Source of the DNA: Symsagittifera roscoffensis | Taxonomy: Eukaryota; Xenacoelomorpha; Acoela; Convolutidae | Length of the DNA stretch: 64,000 bases | Assembly: GCF_963678635.1 (NCBI RefSeq) | Contig: NC_087068.1 | Coordinates: forward strand, 41,315,649 to 41,379,648 | Direction: 5' to 3' | Shown: one piece after another, positions 45,824 to 57,384 of the stretch | How positions within the stretch are numbered: position 1 is the stretch's first letter | How the letters are laid out: each line of letters opens with the position of its first letter | The notes under the pieces: model-generated | Seen by the model: only the letters and a program-made list of their open reading frames with translations | What the model was told of the DNA's origin: nothing | Database searches by the model: none | Made by a program: the position numbers and the translations under genes

Positions 45824-48202
45824 GTTATAGTGTGTTAGTTAGTTTGTAAACTATGGTGGTACAAATTTCGTCGTCATCAATCTCCCTTATTAGTAGTGTT
45901 TCAAGATGCTGGTGAATATATAAAACGATATCTAGGAGAAAAATAGATAGTGTATATAGGAGGGAGTGTTCATCTACTTAAACTATACGTCGGCTTTGGG
46001 CTTTGAATTTATCATAGGGTTGTTGACGGAAAAAAGGGTGGTTTTCGAGTAAAAAATGTGGAGTGTTAGTATGTCTAGGATTTTTAGTACGAATGAGCCG
46101 TGATGGTGATGGTCGGTTGAGTAAGTGTCTAGATAGAATAGTAGGGTTCTTTCTCTTCATGAAGACGTTTTTGTGCATGAGTGGGAGAGTTGTGAACAGA
46201 TGATGTGGACGTTCTGGATGGTGAAGATGAGTGGGCTAGTTGATTTATGGCAAGGTGTCGGCTAGTGTTTCAAATTTGTTGTTGGTGTTGGATCAAATCG
46301 TCAAGGTCGTGTTCAAAATGGTTGTCTGTCATAAAGCTGGGAGTGTCAGGAATGTAACTAGAGAGAGAGAGAGAGAGAGAAATAATGAGGGCTGAATCGG
46401 TATAGGAAGAACTGGATGTGGAAAATACTACGGTAGTTGCTTGTTATTTGAACAAAAAGTGTTTGTGAATAGTTAGTGGGGCTTGGGTCAGATTCTAAAA
46501 GTTTGTCAGGGGTGTCAACTGTAGGATGATTTAGAGACGTATAAGCAACAAAAACTCTTTGTATTGAATCATCAGAGTGCATGTGAGATTTGTTAGATGA
46601 GAAATTTAATAAAAATAAGGCTAAAAAGTAGCAAGGGAGAAGACGTGATGCCCGAAAGGGAGTTGACAAAGTGTTGTCGTTGGAGGTTGAAGGGATAAGA
46701 GAGAGAACGGCTGAGGCTCATCTGGAGCTAGAAATTTTTTGTTCTGTGCAGAAAAATTTAAAGTGCGCGGTTGTTGTTTTATTTGTTCGTATGTGTCATC
46801 AGATGTTGATAGTGAAAATGTAGTCCTGTAGTGGTGTGGTGCTATTTGTAATTGATTTTTTTGGATAAAACATGTCATTGCGTTGGTGCTGTGGGTGTAC
46901 TATTTGTTTTGTTTTGTGGAGTCTTGTATGTGTTTGATTTTGTTGTATAAGAGAAACCTATTATTAGATATGGCAAAAGTTCCAAAAAAAAATCCTGCAA
47001 TTAAAATTTTTGCTACGCTGGCTTGTTTCTTGAATTGTGATTGAATTGCAGAAATTCTTTGTTCCTTTAAGAAAAGAAAACAAAACGCCTATATATTTAA
47101 ATATTGCGTATAAATAGTCAACCTTTTTAGTATGTAATGTTGCTATCCTAAAAAAACTATTATTTCTTTTTTGATGTGCAAAAAACGAAGGTTTTTGATT
47201 GGATAGAGATCTTGCGAGCGATGTTTTCTCCGTTGAGATAAATATAACTTTCAAGTTCTTCAAAAACTCCACTGTAATCTTGTTTTTGGATGTCCGAGAA
47301 ACCGACTGATTCAACAGTTTTCCTGAGGTTTTGTCCTATAGGTTGTCGTTGAATAGTGTCCAGTTTGTGAGAAGTTTTTGAAATTATTGTTTGTCTACGG
47401 ATGTAATGTTGTACATATGAATCAGAAGAAACACCTATGAGTTACAAATCAGTATTGGGATTTCCTGCTTTTGCGCGTATGCTTTCAGGTGAAAAAGTTT
47501 TTGAAGGAGGCACCGATGTGGTGTGTGGTGTGAGAACATTAAAGTACTTTGTGATAGTTTATCTTTGAAAAAAATTTAATTTTCGAAAGACATAGATTTT
47601 CTTCGGTAACATCTTTTGTCTTCAAATACAAATAAAAATGAGAGTTTTTTAGTCCATAACTAATAGCAAAGTACGTTTCAATTTTAGTCAATAAAATTTG
47701 AGTGGTTGCCTGAGTGTAGATATTCTGCATAAAATACTTTTAATGCTGCTAATGCTAATGATTGTAATGTTTGCGTTCTTTTTATTTTAGAAAAGTGATG
47801 TAGTGTTTCTAGTTTCTGATAGTGGCGGAACATTTTAATATGTAGCTGAGTTTCATATCAAGGTGGATGTTGTTAAGGATTGCTCCAATTTGTATTAATC
47901 ATAAGTGAAAATTTTGGTCTTGTACTCTCTTCTGAAGTCGTTCTAAATTTCATTTACGTTGTAAGAGCCGCGTTCATGGCTTTTGCCGCCTATGTCCTAG
48001 CCGTCACTCAAAAATAATTTTCAATTATTTTATGCTCGAAAACTCACTCGGCAAGCTAAAATAAGGCTCTACTCTTCTTCTTCTCTAATTTTGCCTCTAA
48101 ATCTCCTAATTGTTTTGCATTGAAGTTTCACAGAAGTGGTTATATTTTTGTGCGATAAAGCGATTAAGTACATGACATGATCTAATAATCGTTATTTGGT
48201 TG
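45824..48202 (-). repeat. Array unit I (2.38 kb)
   Basis: The fullest unit. In minus-strand order it has the envelope C-terminal half (about 47,990-46,960, including the anchor-like LYAIFKYIGVLFSFL in the ORF 46,964-47,314), the tail (46,621-46,878), ORF2 (about 46,730-46,270) and the start of ORF3 (about 46,260-45,980). A GA microsatellite at 46,361-46,381 interrupts ORF2. Confidence 0.8.
46361..46381. repeat. (GA)n microsatellite
   Basis: About ten AG dinucleotides in a place where units II-IV have only a short GAGAGAG or GAGAGA. Confidence 0.95.
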
Positions 48203-50248
48203 AGTTATAGTGTGTAAGTTAGTTCGGAAATTATGGTGGTACAAATTTCGTCGTCATTATTCTCTCTTTCTAGTAGTATTTCAAGGTGTTAGTGAATATA
48301 TAACACGATATCTGAGAGAAAATAGATAGTGTAGATAGGAGGGAGTATTCATCTACTTAAGCTATACGTCGGCTTTGGGCTTTGACTTTATCATAGGATT
48401 GTTGACGGAAAAAAAGGGTGACTTTCGGGTAAAAAAATGTGGAGGTTTTGTATTTCTAGGATTGTTAGTACAAATGAGTCGTGATGGTGATGGTCGGTTG
48501 AGTAAGTGTCTAGATAGAAAAGTAGGGTTCTTTCTCTTCATGAAGACGTTTTTGTGCATGAGTGGGAGAGTTGAGAACAGATGATGTGGACGTTCTGGAT
48601 GGTGAAGATGAGTGGGCTAGTTAATTTATGGCAAGGTGTCGGCTAGTGTTTCAAATTTGTTGTTGGTGTTGGATCAAATCGTCGAGGTCGTGTTCAAAAT
48701 GGTTGTCTGTCATAAGGCTGGGAGTGTCAGGAATCTAAATAGAGAGAGAGTATAAGAAGAACTGGATGTGGAAAGTACTACGGTAGTTGGGGGTGTTATT
48801 GGAACAAAAAGTGGGTGTGAATAGTTAGTGGGGCTTAGGTCAGATTCTAAAAATTTGTCAGGGGTGTCAACGGTGAATTATTTAGAGACGTATAAGCACT
48901 AAAAACTGGTTGTATAGAGTAATCGGAGTGCATGTGAGGTTTGTTACATGAAAAATTTGAAAAAGTTGGGCTAAAAACTAGCATGGGAGAAGAAGTGATG
49001 CTGCAAAGGGAGTTGACAAAGTGTTGTCGTTGGAGGTTGGAGTGATAACAGAGAGAACGGCTGAGGCTCATCTAAAGCTAGAAATTTTTTTGTTCTATGA
49101 AGAAAAATTTATAGTGCGCGATTGTTTTTTTATTTGTTTGTGTGTTTCATCAGATGTTCTGCTCTGTTCGTGTTTATAATGAAAATGTAGGCCTATAGTG
49201 GTGTGGTGCTATTTGTAATTGATTGTTTTTGATAAATTATGTATTTGCGTCGGTGCGGTAGGTGTAGTGTTTGTTTTGTTTTGTGGAGTACTGTATGTGT
49301 TTGATTTTGTTGATAGTTTCTTATTGTCTTATTGTTTTCGCTATTTGTGCTTCTAAGAGAAATTTATTATTAGATATGGCGAAAATTCCAAAAAAAACCT
49401 TGCAATTAAAATTTTTGCTACGCTGGCTTGTTTCTTAAATTGTGATTGAAATGCACAAATTCTTTGATCCTTTAAGAAAAGAAAACAAAAGGCCTATATA
49501 TTTAAATATTGCGTATAAATAGTCAACCTTTTTAGTATGTAATGTTGCTATCCTAAAAAAGCTATTATTTCTTTTTTGATGTGCAAAAAACGAAGGTTTT
49601 TGATTGGATAGAGATTTTGTAATTTGTGATGTAGTGTTTGTAGTTCTGATAGTGACGTGTCTCGGAACATTTTAATATGTAGCCGAGTTTCATATCAAGG
49701 TGGATGTTGTTAAGGATTGCTCCAATATGTATTAATCATTAGTGAAAATTTTTGGTCTTGTAATCTCTTCTGAAGTCGTTCTAAATTTCATTTACGTGGT
49801 AAGAGCTTCGTTGACGGCTTTTGAAAATGTCATAACTGTCACTCAAAAATAAGAGTCAATTATTTCTATTCTGCTCGAAAACTCACTCGGCAAGCTTAAA
49901 ACAAGGCTCTACTCCTCATCTTCTCTAATTCTGCCTCTAAATCTCCTTATTGTTTTGCAATTCTTATTTTTTAAATTAAATTTCCAGTTTGGGTAATTTT
50001 TACCCCCAATCTTTTACAAAACTATTCATCGACGTCCTTGTGGATTGCATAGCTGATAACAGATTAAGGTTGGAAGCAGGAACAAACAGTGGCCCTTCCT
50101 GGTCTGCGCATGAAGGACCATGTTTGTCATTCCTGATGTTCTTATTGCTTTTGCAGTCTATATCCTGAAGTGTCACAGAGGTGGTTATATTTTTGCGCGA
50201 TAAAGCGATTAAGTACATGACATGATCTAATAATCGTGATTTGGTTGA
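48203..50248 (-). repeat. Array unit II (2.05 kb)
   Basis: Starts at GTTATAGTGTG like unit I. The envelope part has an internal deletion joining ATCTCTATCC (near 49,614) to the CTAGTTCTGATAGTG region. ORF2 (74 open codons, 48,847-49,071) is cut by a frameshift after LTNF. A 72-codon ORF at 50,000-50,218 is shared with unit III, of unknown nature. Confidence 0.85.
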
Positions 50249-52252
50249 GTTATAGTGTGTTAGTTAGTTCGGAAATTATGGTGGTACAAATTTCGTCGTC
50301 ATTATTCTCTCTTTCCAGTAGTATTTCAAGGTGTTAGTGAATATATAACACGATATCTGAGAAAAAATAGATAGCGTAGATAGGAGGGAGTATTCATCTA
50401 TTTAAGCTATACGTCGGCTTTGGGCTTTGACTTTATCATAGGATTGTTGACGGAAAAAGGGGTGGTTTTCGGGTAAAAAAATGTGGAGGTTTAGTATTTC
50501 TAGGATTGTTAGTACAAATGAGTCGTGATGGTGATGATCGGTTGAGTAAGTGTCTAGATAGAATAGTAGGGTTCTTTCTCTTGATGAAGATGTTTTGTGC
50601 ATGAGTGGGAGAGTTGTGAACAGATGATGTGGACGTTCTGGATGGTGAAGATGAGTGGGCTAGTTGAATTATGGCAAGGTGTCGGCTAGTGTTTCAAATG
50701 TGTTGTTGGTGTTGGATCAAATCGTCGAGGTCGTGTTCAAATAGTTGTCTGTCATAATGCTGGGAGTGTCAGGAATGTAACTAGAGAGAATGAGGGCTGA
50801 GTCGGTACAAGAAGAACTGGATGTGGAAAGTACTACGGTAGTTGGGGGTGTTATTTGAACAAAAGGTGGTTGTGAATAGTTAGTGGGGCTTAGGTCAGAT
50901 TCTAAAAATTTGTCAGGGATGTCAACGGTAGGAATATTTAGAGACGTATACGCATTAAAAACTGTTTTTATAGAGTCATTGGAGTGCCTGTGAGGTTTGT
51001 TAGATGAAAAATTTGAAAAATTGGGGCTAAAAACTAGCATGGGAGAAGAAGTGACGCCGCAAAGGGAGTTGACAAAGTGTTGTCGTTGGAGGTTGGAGGG
51101 ATAAGAGAGAGAACGACTGAGGCTCATCCAGAGCTAGAAAATGTTTTGGTTCTGTGAAGAAAAATTTATAGTGCTAGGTTGATGTTTTATTTATTCGTTG
51201 GTTTCATCAGATGTTCTGCTCAGTTCGTGTTGATAATGAAAATGTAGTCCTATAGTGGTGTGGTGCTGTTTGTAATTGGTTGTTTTTGATAAATTATGTA
51301 TTTGCGTTGGTGCGGTGGGTGTAGTGTTTGTTTTGTTTTGTGGAGTACTGTATGTGTTTGATTTTGTTGATAGTTTCTTATTGTCTTATTGTTTTCGCTA
51401 TTTGTGCTTCTAAGAGAAATTTATTATTAGATATGGCGAAAATTCCAAAAAAAACCTTGCAATTAAAATTTTTGCTACGCTGGCTTGTTTCTTGAATTGT
51501 GATTGAAATGCACAAATTCTTTGTTCCTTTAAGAAAAAAAAATAAAAGGCCTATATATTTAAATATTGCGTATAAATAGTCAACCTTTTTAGTATGTAAT
51601 GTTGCTATCCTAAAAAAGCTATTATTTCTTTTTTGATGTGCAAAAAACGAAGGTTTTTGATTGGATAGAGATCTTGTAGTTTGTGATGTAGTGTTTCTAG
51701 TTCTGATAGTGACGTGTCTCGGAACATTTTAATATGTAGCCGGGTTCATATCAAGGTGGATGTTGTTAAGGATTGCTCCAATATGTATTAATCATTAGTG
51801 AAAATTTTTGGTCTTGTAATCTCTTCTGAAGTCGTTCTAAATTTCATTTACGTGGTAAGAGCTTCGTAGATGGCTTTTGAAAATGTCCTAACTGTCACTC
51901 AAAAATAAGTATCAATTATTTCTATTCTGCTCGAAAACTCACTCGGCAAGCTTAAAATAAGGCTCTACTCCTCATCTTCTCTAATTCTGCCTCTAAATCT
52001 CCTAATTGTTTTGCAATTCTTATTTTTTAAATTAAATTTTCAGTTTGGGTAAGTTTTACCCCCAATCTTTTACAAAACTATTCATCGACGACCTTGTGGA
52101 TTGCATAGCTGATAACAGATTAAGGTTGGAAGCAGGAACAAACAGTGGCCCTTCCTGGTCTGCGCATGAAGGACCATGTTTGTCATTCCTGATGTTCTTA
52201 TTGCTTTTGCGGTCTATATCCTGAACTGTCACAGAGGTGGTTATATTTTTGA
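50249..52252 (-). repeat. Array unit III (2.0 kb)
   Basis: Same deletion as unit II, so the deletion preceded the II/III duplication. It holds the longest ORF2 copy, 136 codons at 50,717-51,127 (starts MSLSRSLSYPSNLQRQHF). The unit ends abruptly at TATATTTTTGA|GGTCGGTT, jumping into the middle of the repeat. Confidence 0.85.
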
Positions 52253-54390
52253 GGTCGGTTGAGTAAGTGTCTAGATAGAAAAGTAGGGTTCTTTCTCTTC
52301 ATGAAGACGTTTTTGTGCATGAGTGGGAGAGTTGAGAACAGATGATGTGGACGTTCTGGATGGTGAAGATGAGTGGGCTAGTTAATTTATGGCAAGGTGT
52401 CGGCTAGTGTTTCAAATTTGTTGTTGGTGTTGGATCAAATCGTCGAGGTCGTGTTCAAAATGGTTGTCTGTCATAAGGCTGGGAGTGTCAGGAATCTAAA
52501 TAGAGAGAGAGTATAAGAAGAACTGGATGTGGAAAGTACTACGGTAGTTGGGGGTGTTATTGGAACAAAAAGTGGGTGTGAATAGTTAGTGGGGCTTAGG
52601 TCAGATTCTAAAAATTTGTCAGGGGTGTCAACGGTGAATTATTTAGAGACGTATAAGCACTAAAAACTGGTTGTATAGAGTAATCGGAGTGCATGTGAGG
52701 TTTGTTACATGAAAAATTTGAAAAAGTTGGGCTAAAAACTAGCATGGGAGAAGAAGTGATGCTGCAAAGGGAGTTGACAAAGTGTTGTCGTTGGAGGTTG
52801 GAGTGATAACAGAGAGAACGGCTGAGGCTCATCTAAAGCTAGAAATTTTTTTGTTCTATGAAGAAAAATTTATAGTGCGCGATTGTTTTTTTATTTGTTT
52901 GTGTGTTTCATCAGATGTTCTGCTCTGTTCGTGTTTATAATGAAAATGTAGGCCTATAGTGGTGTGGTGCTATTTGTAATTGATTGTTTTTGATAAATTA
53001 TGTATTTGCGTCGGTGCGGTGGGTGTAGTATTTGTTTTGTTTTGTGGAGTCTTTCATGTGTTTGATTTTGTTGATAGTTTCTTATTTTCTTATTGTTTTC
53101 GCTATTTGTGCTTCTAAGAGAAATTTATTATCAGATATGGCAAAAATTCCAAAAAAATCTTGCAATTTAAAATCTTGCTTTGCTGGCTTGTTTCTTGAAT
53201 TGTGATTGAATTGCACAAATTCTTTATTCCTTTTAGAAATGTAAACAAAACGCTCATGTATTAACAGATTGCGTATAAAAAAGTCAACATTTCTAGTATG
53301 TAAAGTGACAATCCTCGAAAGGCTAATATTTCAGGTTGATGTCCAAAAAATGAAGGTTTTTGATTGGATAGAGATCTTGTGAGCGATGTTTTCTCCGTTG
53401 AGATAAATATAACTTTCAACTTCTTCAAAAGCTCTACTGTATTTTTGTTTGTGGATGTCCGAGAAACCAACTGATTCCACAATTTTACTGAGGTTTCGAT
53501 GTATAAGTTTTTTTGGATAGTGTCCAATTTGTGAGAAGTTTTTGAAACTGTTGTGTACGGATATAATGTTGTACATTTGAATAAGAAAAAATACCTATGA
53601 ATTACAAATCGATATTGGGATTTCTCGCTTTTGCGCGTATGCTTTCAGGAGAAATTGTTTTTAAAGGAGGAACTGATGTGGCGTGTAGTAAGAGATCAGT
53701 ACAATACTTCGTGATAGTTTATCTTTAAAAAAAAATTAGTTTTGAAAGACATAGATTTTCTTCGGTAACATTTTTTGTCTTCAAATACAAAAAAGTCAGA
53801 ATTTTTTAGTGCATAACTAATAGCAAAGTACGTTTCAATCGTAGTCAAAAGAATTTGAGTGGTTGCTTGAATGTAGATAATCTGCATGATGTAGTCTTAA
53901 TGCTGCTAATGCTAATGATTGAAATGCTTGCGTTTTTCCTACTTTAGAAAATTGATGTAGTGTTTCTAGTTCTGATAGTGACGTTTCTTGGAACATTTTA
54001 ATATATAGCCGAGTTCCATATCAAGGTCGATGTCATTAAGGGTTGTTCCAATACGTATCATTGGTGAAAATCTTCGGTCTTGTACTCTCTTCTGAAGTCG
54101 TTGTAAAATCGATTTATTTTTTAAAAGCCGCATTGATGGCTTTTGCCCATGACCTAACCGTCATTCAAAAATAATTATCAATTATTCCTATGCTGCTTGA
54201 AAACTCGCTCGGCAAGCTAAAAAAAGGCTCTTCTCCTCCTCTTCTCTAAATCTGCCTCTAAATCTCCTAATTGTCTTTCAATTTTTTTCAAAATTTTTTT
54301 ACTATAAATCTCTTGTTTTAGTAAGTTTTACCCCCAATCCTCTACAAAACTATTCATCGACGTCCTTGTGGATCGCCTTTTGCGGTCTAA
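52253..54390 (-). repeat. Array unit IV (partial, 2.1 kb)
   Basis: Begins in mid-unit. Its first 768 bp (52,253-53,020) appear identical to 48,492-49,259 of unit II, including the 74-codon ORF2 fragment. From 53,021 on it instead resembles unit I, with the fuller envelope region (ORFs 53,261-53,576 and 53,696-53,887) and none of the II/III deletion. Confidence 0.85.
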
Positions 54391-54399
54391 AACTTGAAC

Positions 54400-55420
54400 T
54401 TTTACATAAGTGTCTGTACAATTGTGACAAGGAGGTCTTCTTTTCTACTAATGTCAGTTGATATTCTCAATGTATTTGCTGCCGTTTTCTATCTCTCTTG
54501 TGTGTTTTATTACGCAAAAATTGTAGTTCTGATTTTCGAGATTTCAGTTTTCGCGGAAACAAAATTGTTACGTGTGACGCATATCCGTATCAAAGTTTTC
54601 AAAATAGTTGCAACACTTAAAAATTAGCCTTCCTTTTCTGGTTCTTTTTGCTGATAAGGACATTAATTGTCATTTTGAACGTATCGTGCGAGTATTTTCT
54701 TCCGAAAATGTTTAATGGCATTCAGGTCGATCGGCTCAAGAGAAGTCATAAATACTTTTGTCTTTTGGCTCTCGTACCAACAAACACTACAAGAATGCGT
54801 AGGCTAAACAAAATTAGTGTATGACTAAGAAAAAAAACCGATCCTTTTTAATCTAAAACACAAAACAAAAAAAACTCAAACGAAGACCAACCTATTTGAC
54901 AGTTAATTTATTCCAAATCTAGATCGCATTATTATGTATTTAGCCACAATAACAAATAACATAATTATAACAGAAAACCTGAAGTTTAGGACTGGAGAAG
55001 GAAAAGAGCAGAAATTTCATTTTTGCTGTTAGCAGCCCTAGTCGAGATCCCACTCAAATTTCGGTCACGATTTGAGCGGTTATTCAAACGATTGGACTCG
55101 AACTGCTCAAGAAAAGATTTAATGAACCACGACTGCCCAAATCTCGATCAGTTTCCTTAAAAAAAGCTACAAAATTTTCTCCCGATATGATCGTTGCAGG
55201 GTACACACTATCAGTTTTGTTTAAAAATGAGCTTCGAACCTGCCCTAAAAACAGAAAGAAAGTCATGAACCATTTTATATTGTTCTAGGTCCAAAAAACA
55301 GTCATCAAGGCTCATTGCGGTTCCTCTTTTTTCAAAACAATTTGTTCGTTTGTCTTATTGGTTGGTTAGCCTAAATTTTTTGATAAAATTGTTAAGCCGA
55401 TGAGATATGTTGATGTGTGT
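54400..55420. other. No gene seen
   Basis: AT-rich. The 77-codon ORF at 54,394-54,627 and the 60-codon ORF at 55,084-55,266 show no recognisable domain. Confidence 0.4.
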
Positions 55421-55429
55421 GCCGATTGG

Positions 55430-56600
55430 TCGAGCCCGCCCCGACAGATCTCGAGCAGAGACTAAAACTAATCAGCAGCAAGCTCGACGAGGGATATATA
55501 AAAGGAGGAATAAGGCTGGCCGCTTCAGATGACAAGGTCGCAACTTTTTCGACACTTAACTATGACTTTTGGTAGCAAAACACACAAAAGAAGCTGATGT
55601 AAAAGACCCAAACTCGGACAGCGTCAATCAGTTTTTCGTAACTGAGTTTTAGGTATACAGGATAATTATGTTTTTTTTCCAAATGGTCCGGGAGCCGGTC
55701 CGGACAAGATTGTTCTTTAAGTTTTTTCAAAGACCATATTAGTAAATCAAACAGCAATGAGCGGCTCAAAAAGGTGAAGATAAAGTACCCGAACAGCTGC
55801 GACTTTTATTTTTGGAGCACAATTAAACACCTCATAAAATATTTGGAGGCTTGGGACAGATTGCAATCGGCAGTAAGCTTAGACCCATTGCGTCTAAAGG
55901 TGCAGGAAACAAGAAAACGACAAAAATCTTTTCTAGAGATTTCAAGTAGGATGTGATTCTAAACAAGGAGCTGGATTAGTTGCACACACCTTTAGAAAAC
56001 TAATTGAGCGTGATGAAAACCCGAACTGCTCAATGATACTTAAATTAGATTTTTGTATTGCATACAGCAGTTTCTATTCAACCGGAGTTATATTTCATGC
56101 GCCTACCGTAAACCGAGTTACCACTTTTACGGAATTTGCATCTTTATACCGTGAAGCTCCATCCTTTTACATACGCTAGCAAAAGCGCCTGAGTCCAAAA
56201 CACACGTTTGGTTTTTAAATGATAGAAACCTAGCCGACAAATACAAGATAGAGCTCAGAGATCTTAAAAATTTACTCAAATCAGAAAAAAAGCTATGGTT
56301 TGAGCCTAAACAGAGACAAAAGTGAGCTATGTTTTCTATGACAGACCACAAGTAAGCATTACAAAAAAATAAAAGGTCAATTTCAAAAAGTCAAGGATAA
56401 ATTTAAAATCCTGGGCTCACCTATAGGCGCATTTGGTCGCAAAGGACTTGTAAATTAAAACATTAGCTGCGCTGGAAAAAGTTTCGCGGGTTTTTGATAA
56501 GCTGGATGCATATGATAGTTTTTACCTCCTAAAAATTGGCTTAGCATGCCAAAACTCCTATATTATTTGTGTACAAGTTCTTGTTTTTTTTGCGGAGTAG
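55430..56600 (+). pseudogene. LINE reverse transcriptase remnant
   Basis: LINE RT blocks occur in order on the plus strand. KLDEGYIKGGIRLAASDD is at about 55,470-55,530. A GPGAGPDK-like stretch is at about 55,680-55,710. ILKLDFCIAYSSF, the palm motif equivalent to KxDFxNAF, is at about 56,037. APSFYI follows, then FLNDRNLADKYKIELRDL at about 56,215-56,270, where the catalytic aspartate pair of the usual YLDDG is ND. LSLNRDKSELCF and FKILGSPIGAF are at about 56,295-56,430. Part of the fingers/palm after PSFYI is deleted and several frameshifts are present. The clade is not assigned. Confidence 0.6.
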
Positions 56601-57384
56601 AAATTCTTCATGGAAGTTAACAAATAAGAAAAAATGAACGATAGCCAATATTTGAAAATTTCTCCCAGCAGCCAAAGCTGGCTTGAGTGTTTTTTCGCTC
56701 ACCTCCTTTTTTACCAATCCCCCGAACTGGCACAGTCGAACCTTCCGACTTACGGCTTAAAGGCGTTTCCAACCTTAAAGGCGGTTTGATCATAGTTACG
56801 ATGAAAAGGAAGCTCAAAAAAATCTATATTTTGAAATTTTCAAAATTCTGTTTTGGACTGGAATAATTCTGAGAAAAACCAAAAACACCTATTTCAACCA
56901 AAAATCTACAATTAATAGGAACAGCTGGTTGCATGGCGGAAAATAGTCGATAAAAAGAGAAAAAGATAGAAGATCAGCGGAGTTTTTTTGTCGTAACACG
57001 AGGATACGTCAAATTGTTTATCAACAGAAGGTATTGCAGAAGGAAGGTCCAGTGGGACATTCAAGACTGATAAGAACCCTCCCGCACAACAAAATTGGAG
57101 AGATATTGATGTTATCTCCAGGAGAGTGCAGAATGGAAGGCCCAAGGCCCACAGACTGTTAGAAAAACTTAACGATATATTACAGCTGCTGTAAAGCCCT
57201 GAACGCATTTAATTTACTCCAATTTTAACTTAGTTTTTCAGAGCATGCGCAGTTAGAGGAAAGAATCAATCCATCTCAATTGGATTTTGTGTATAATTGT
57301 CAGTGAAAACATATTTGATTGTTGTTTTCTAACCGTGTTTTTGAAATTACTCACGTTGTCGGCGGATGTGAGAACCAGCAAGGG
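56601..57384. other. No clear gene
   Basis: Could be the decayed 3' half of the LINE, but I see no motif. The minus-strand ORF at 56,912-57,208 is not recognised. Confidence 0.35.

Larger units (their letters stand above)
43251..54400 (-). mobile_element. Decayed envelope-element relative with internal tandem array
   Basis: On the minus strand this 11-kb stretch parallels 10.5-16.2 kb of the plus-strand element: envelope C-terminal half, membrane anchor, ORF2, start of ORF3, 3' region and an LTR-like region at about 43,560-44,083. Copies are diverged and every reading frame is broken. The middle (45,824-54,390) is an array of four partial units. No pol gene was seen in either envelope element. 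Confidence 0.65.

Noticed and set aside
46361..46381. Functional meaning of the GA run
   Set aside because: Ordinary microsatellite expansion within a decayed copy.
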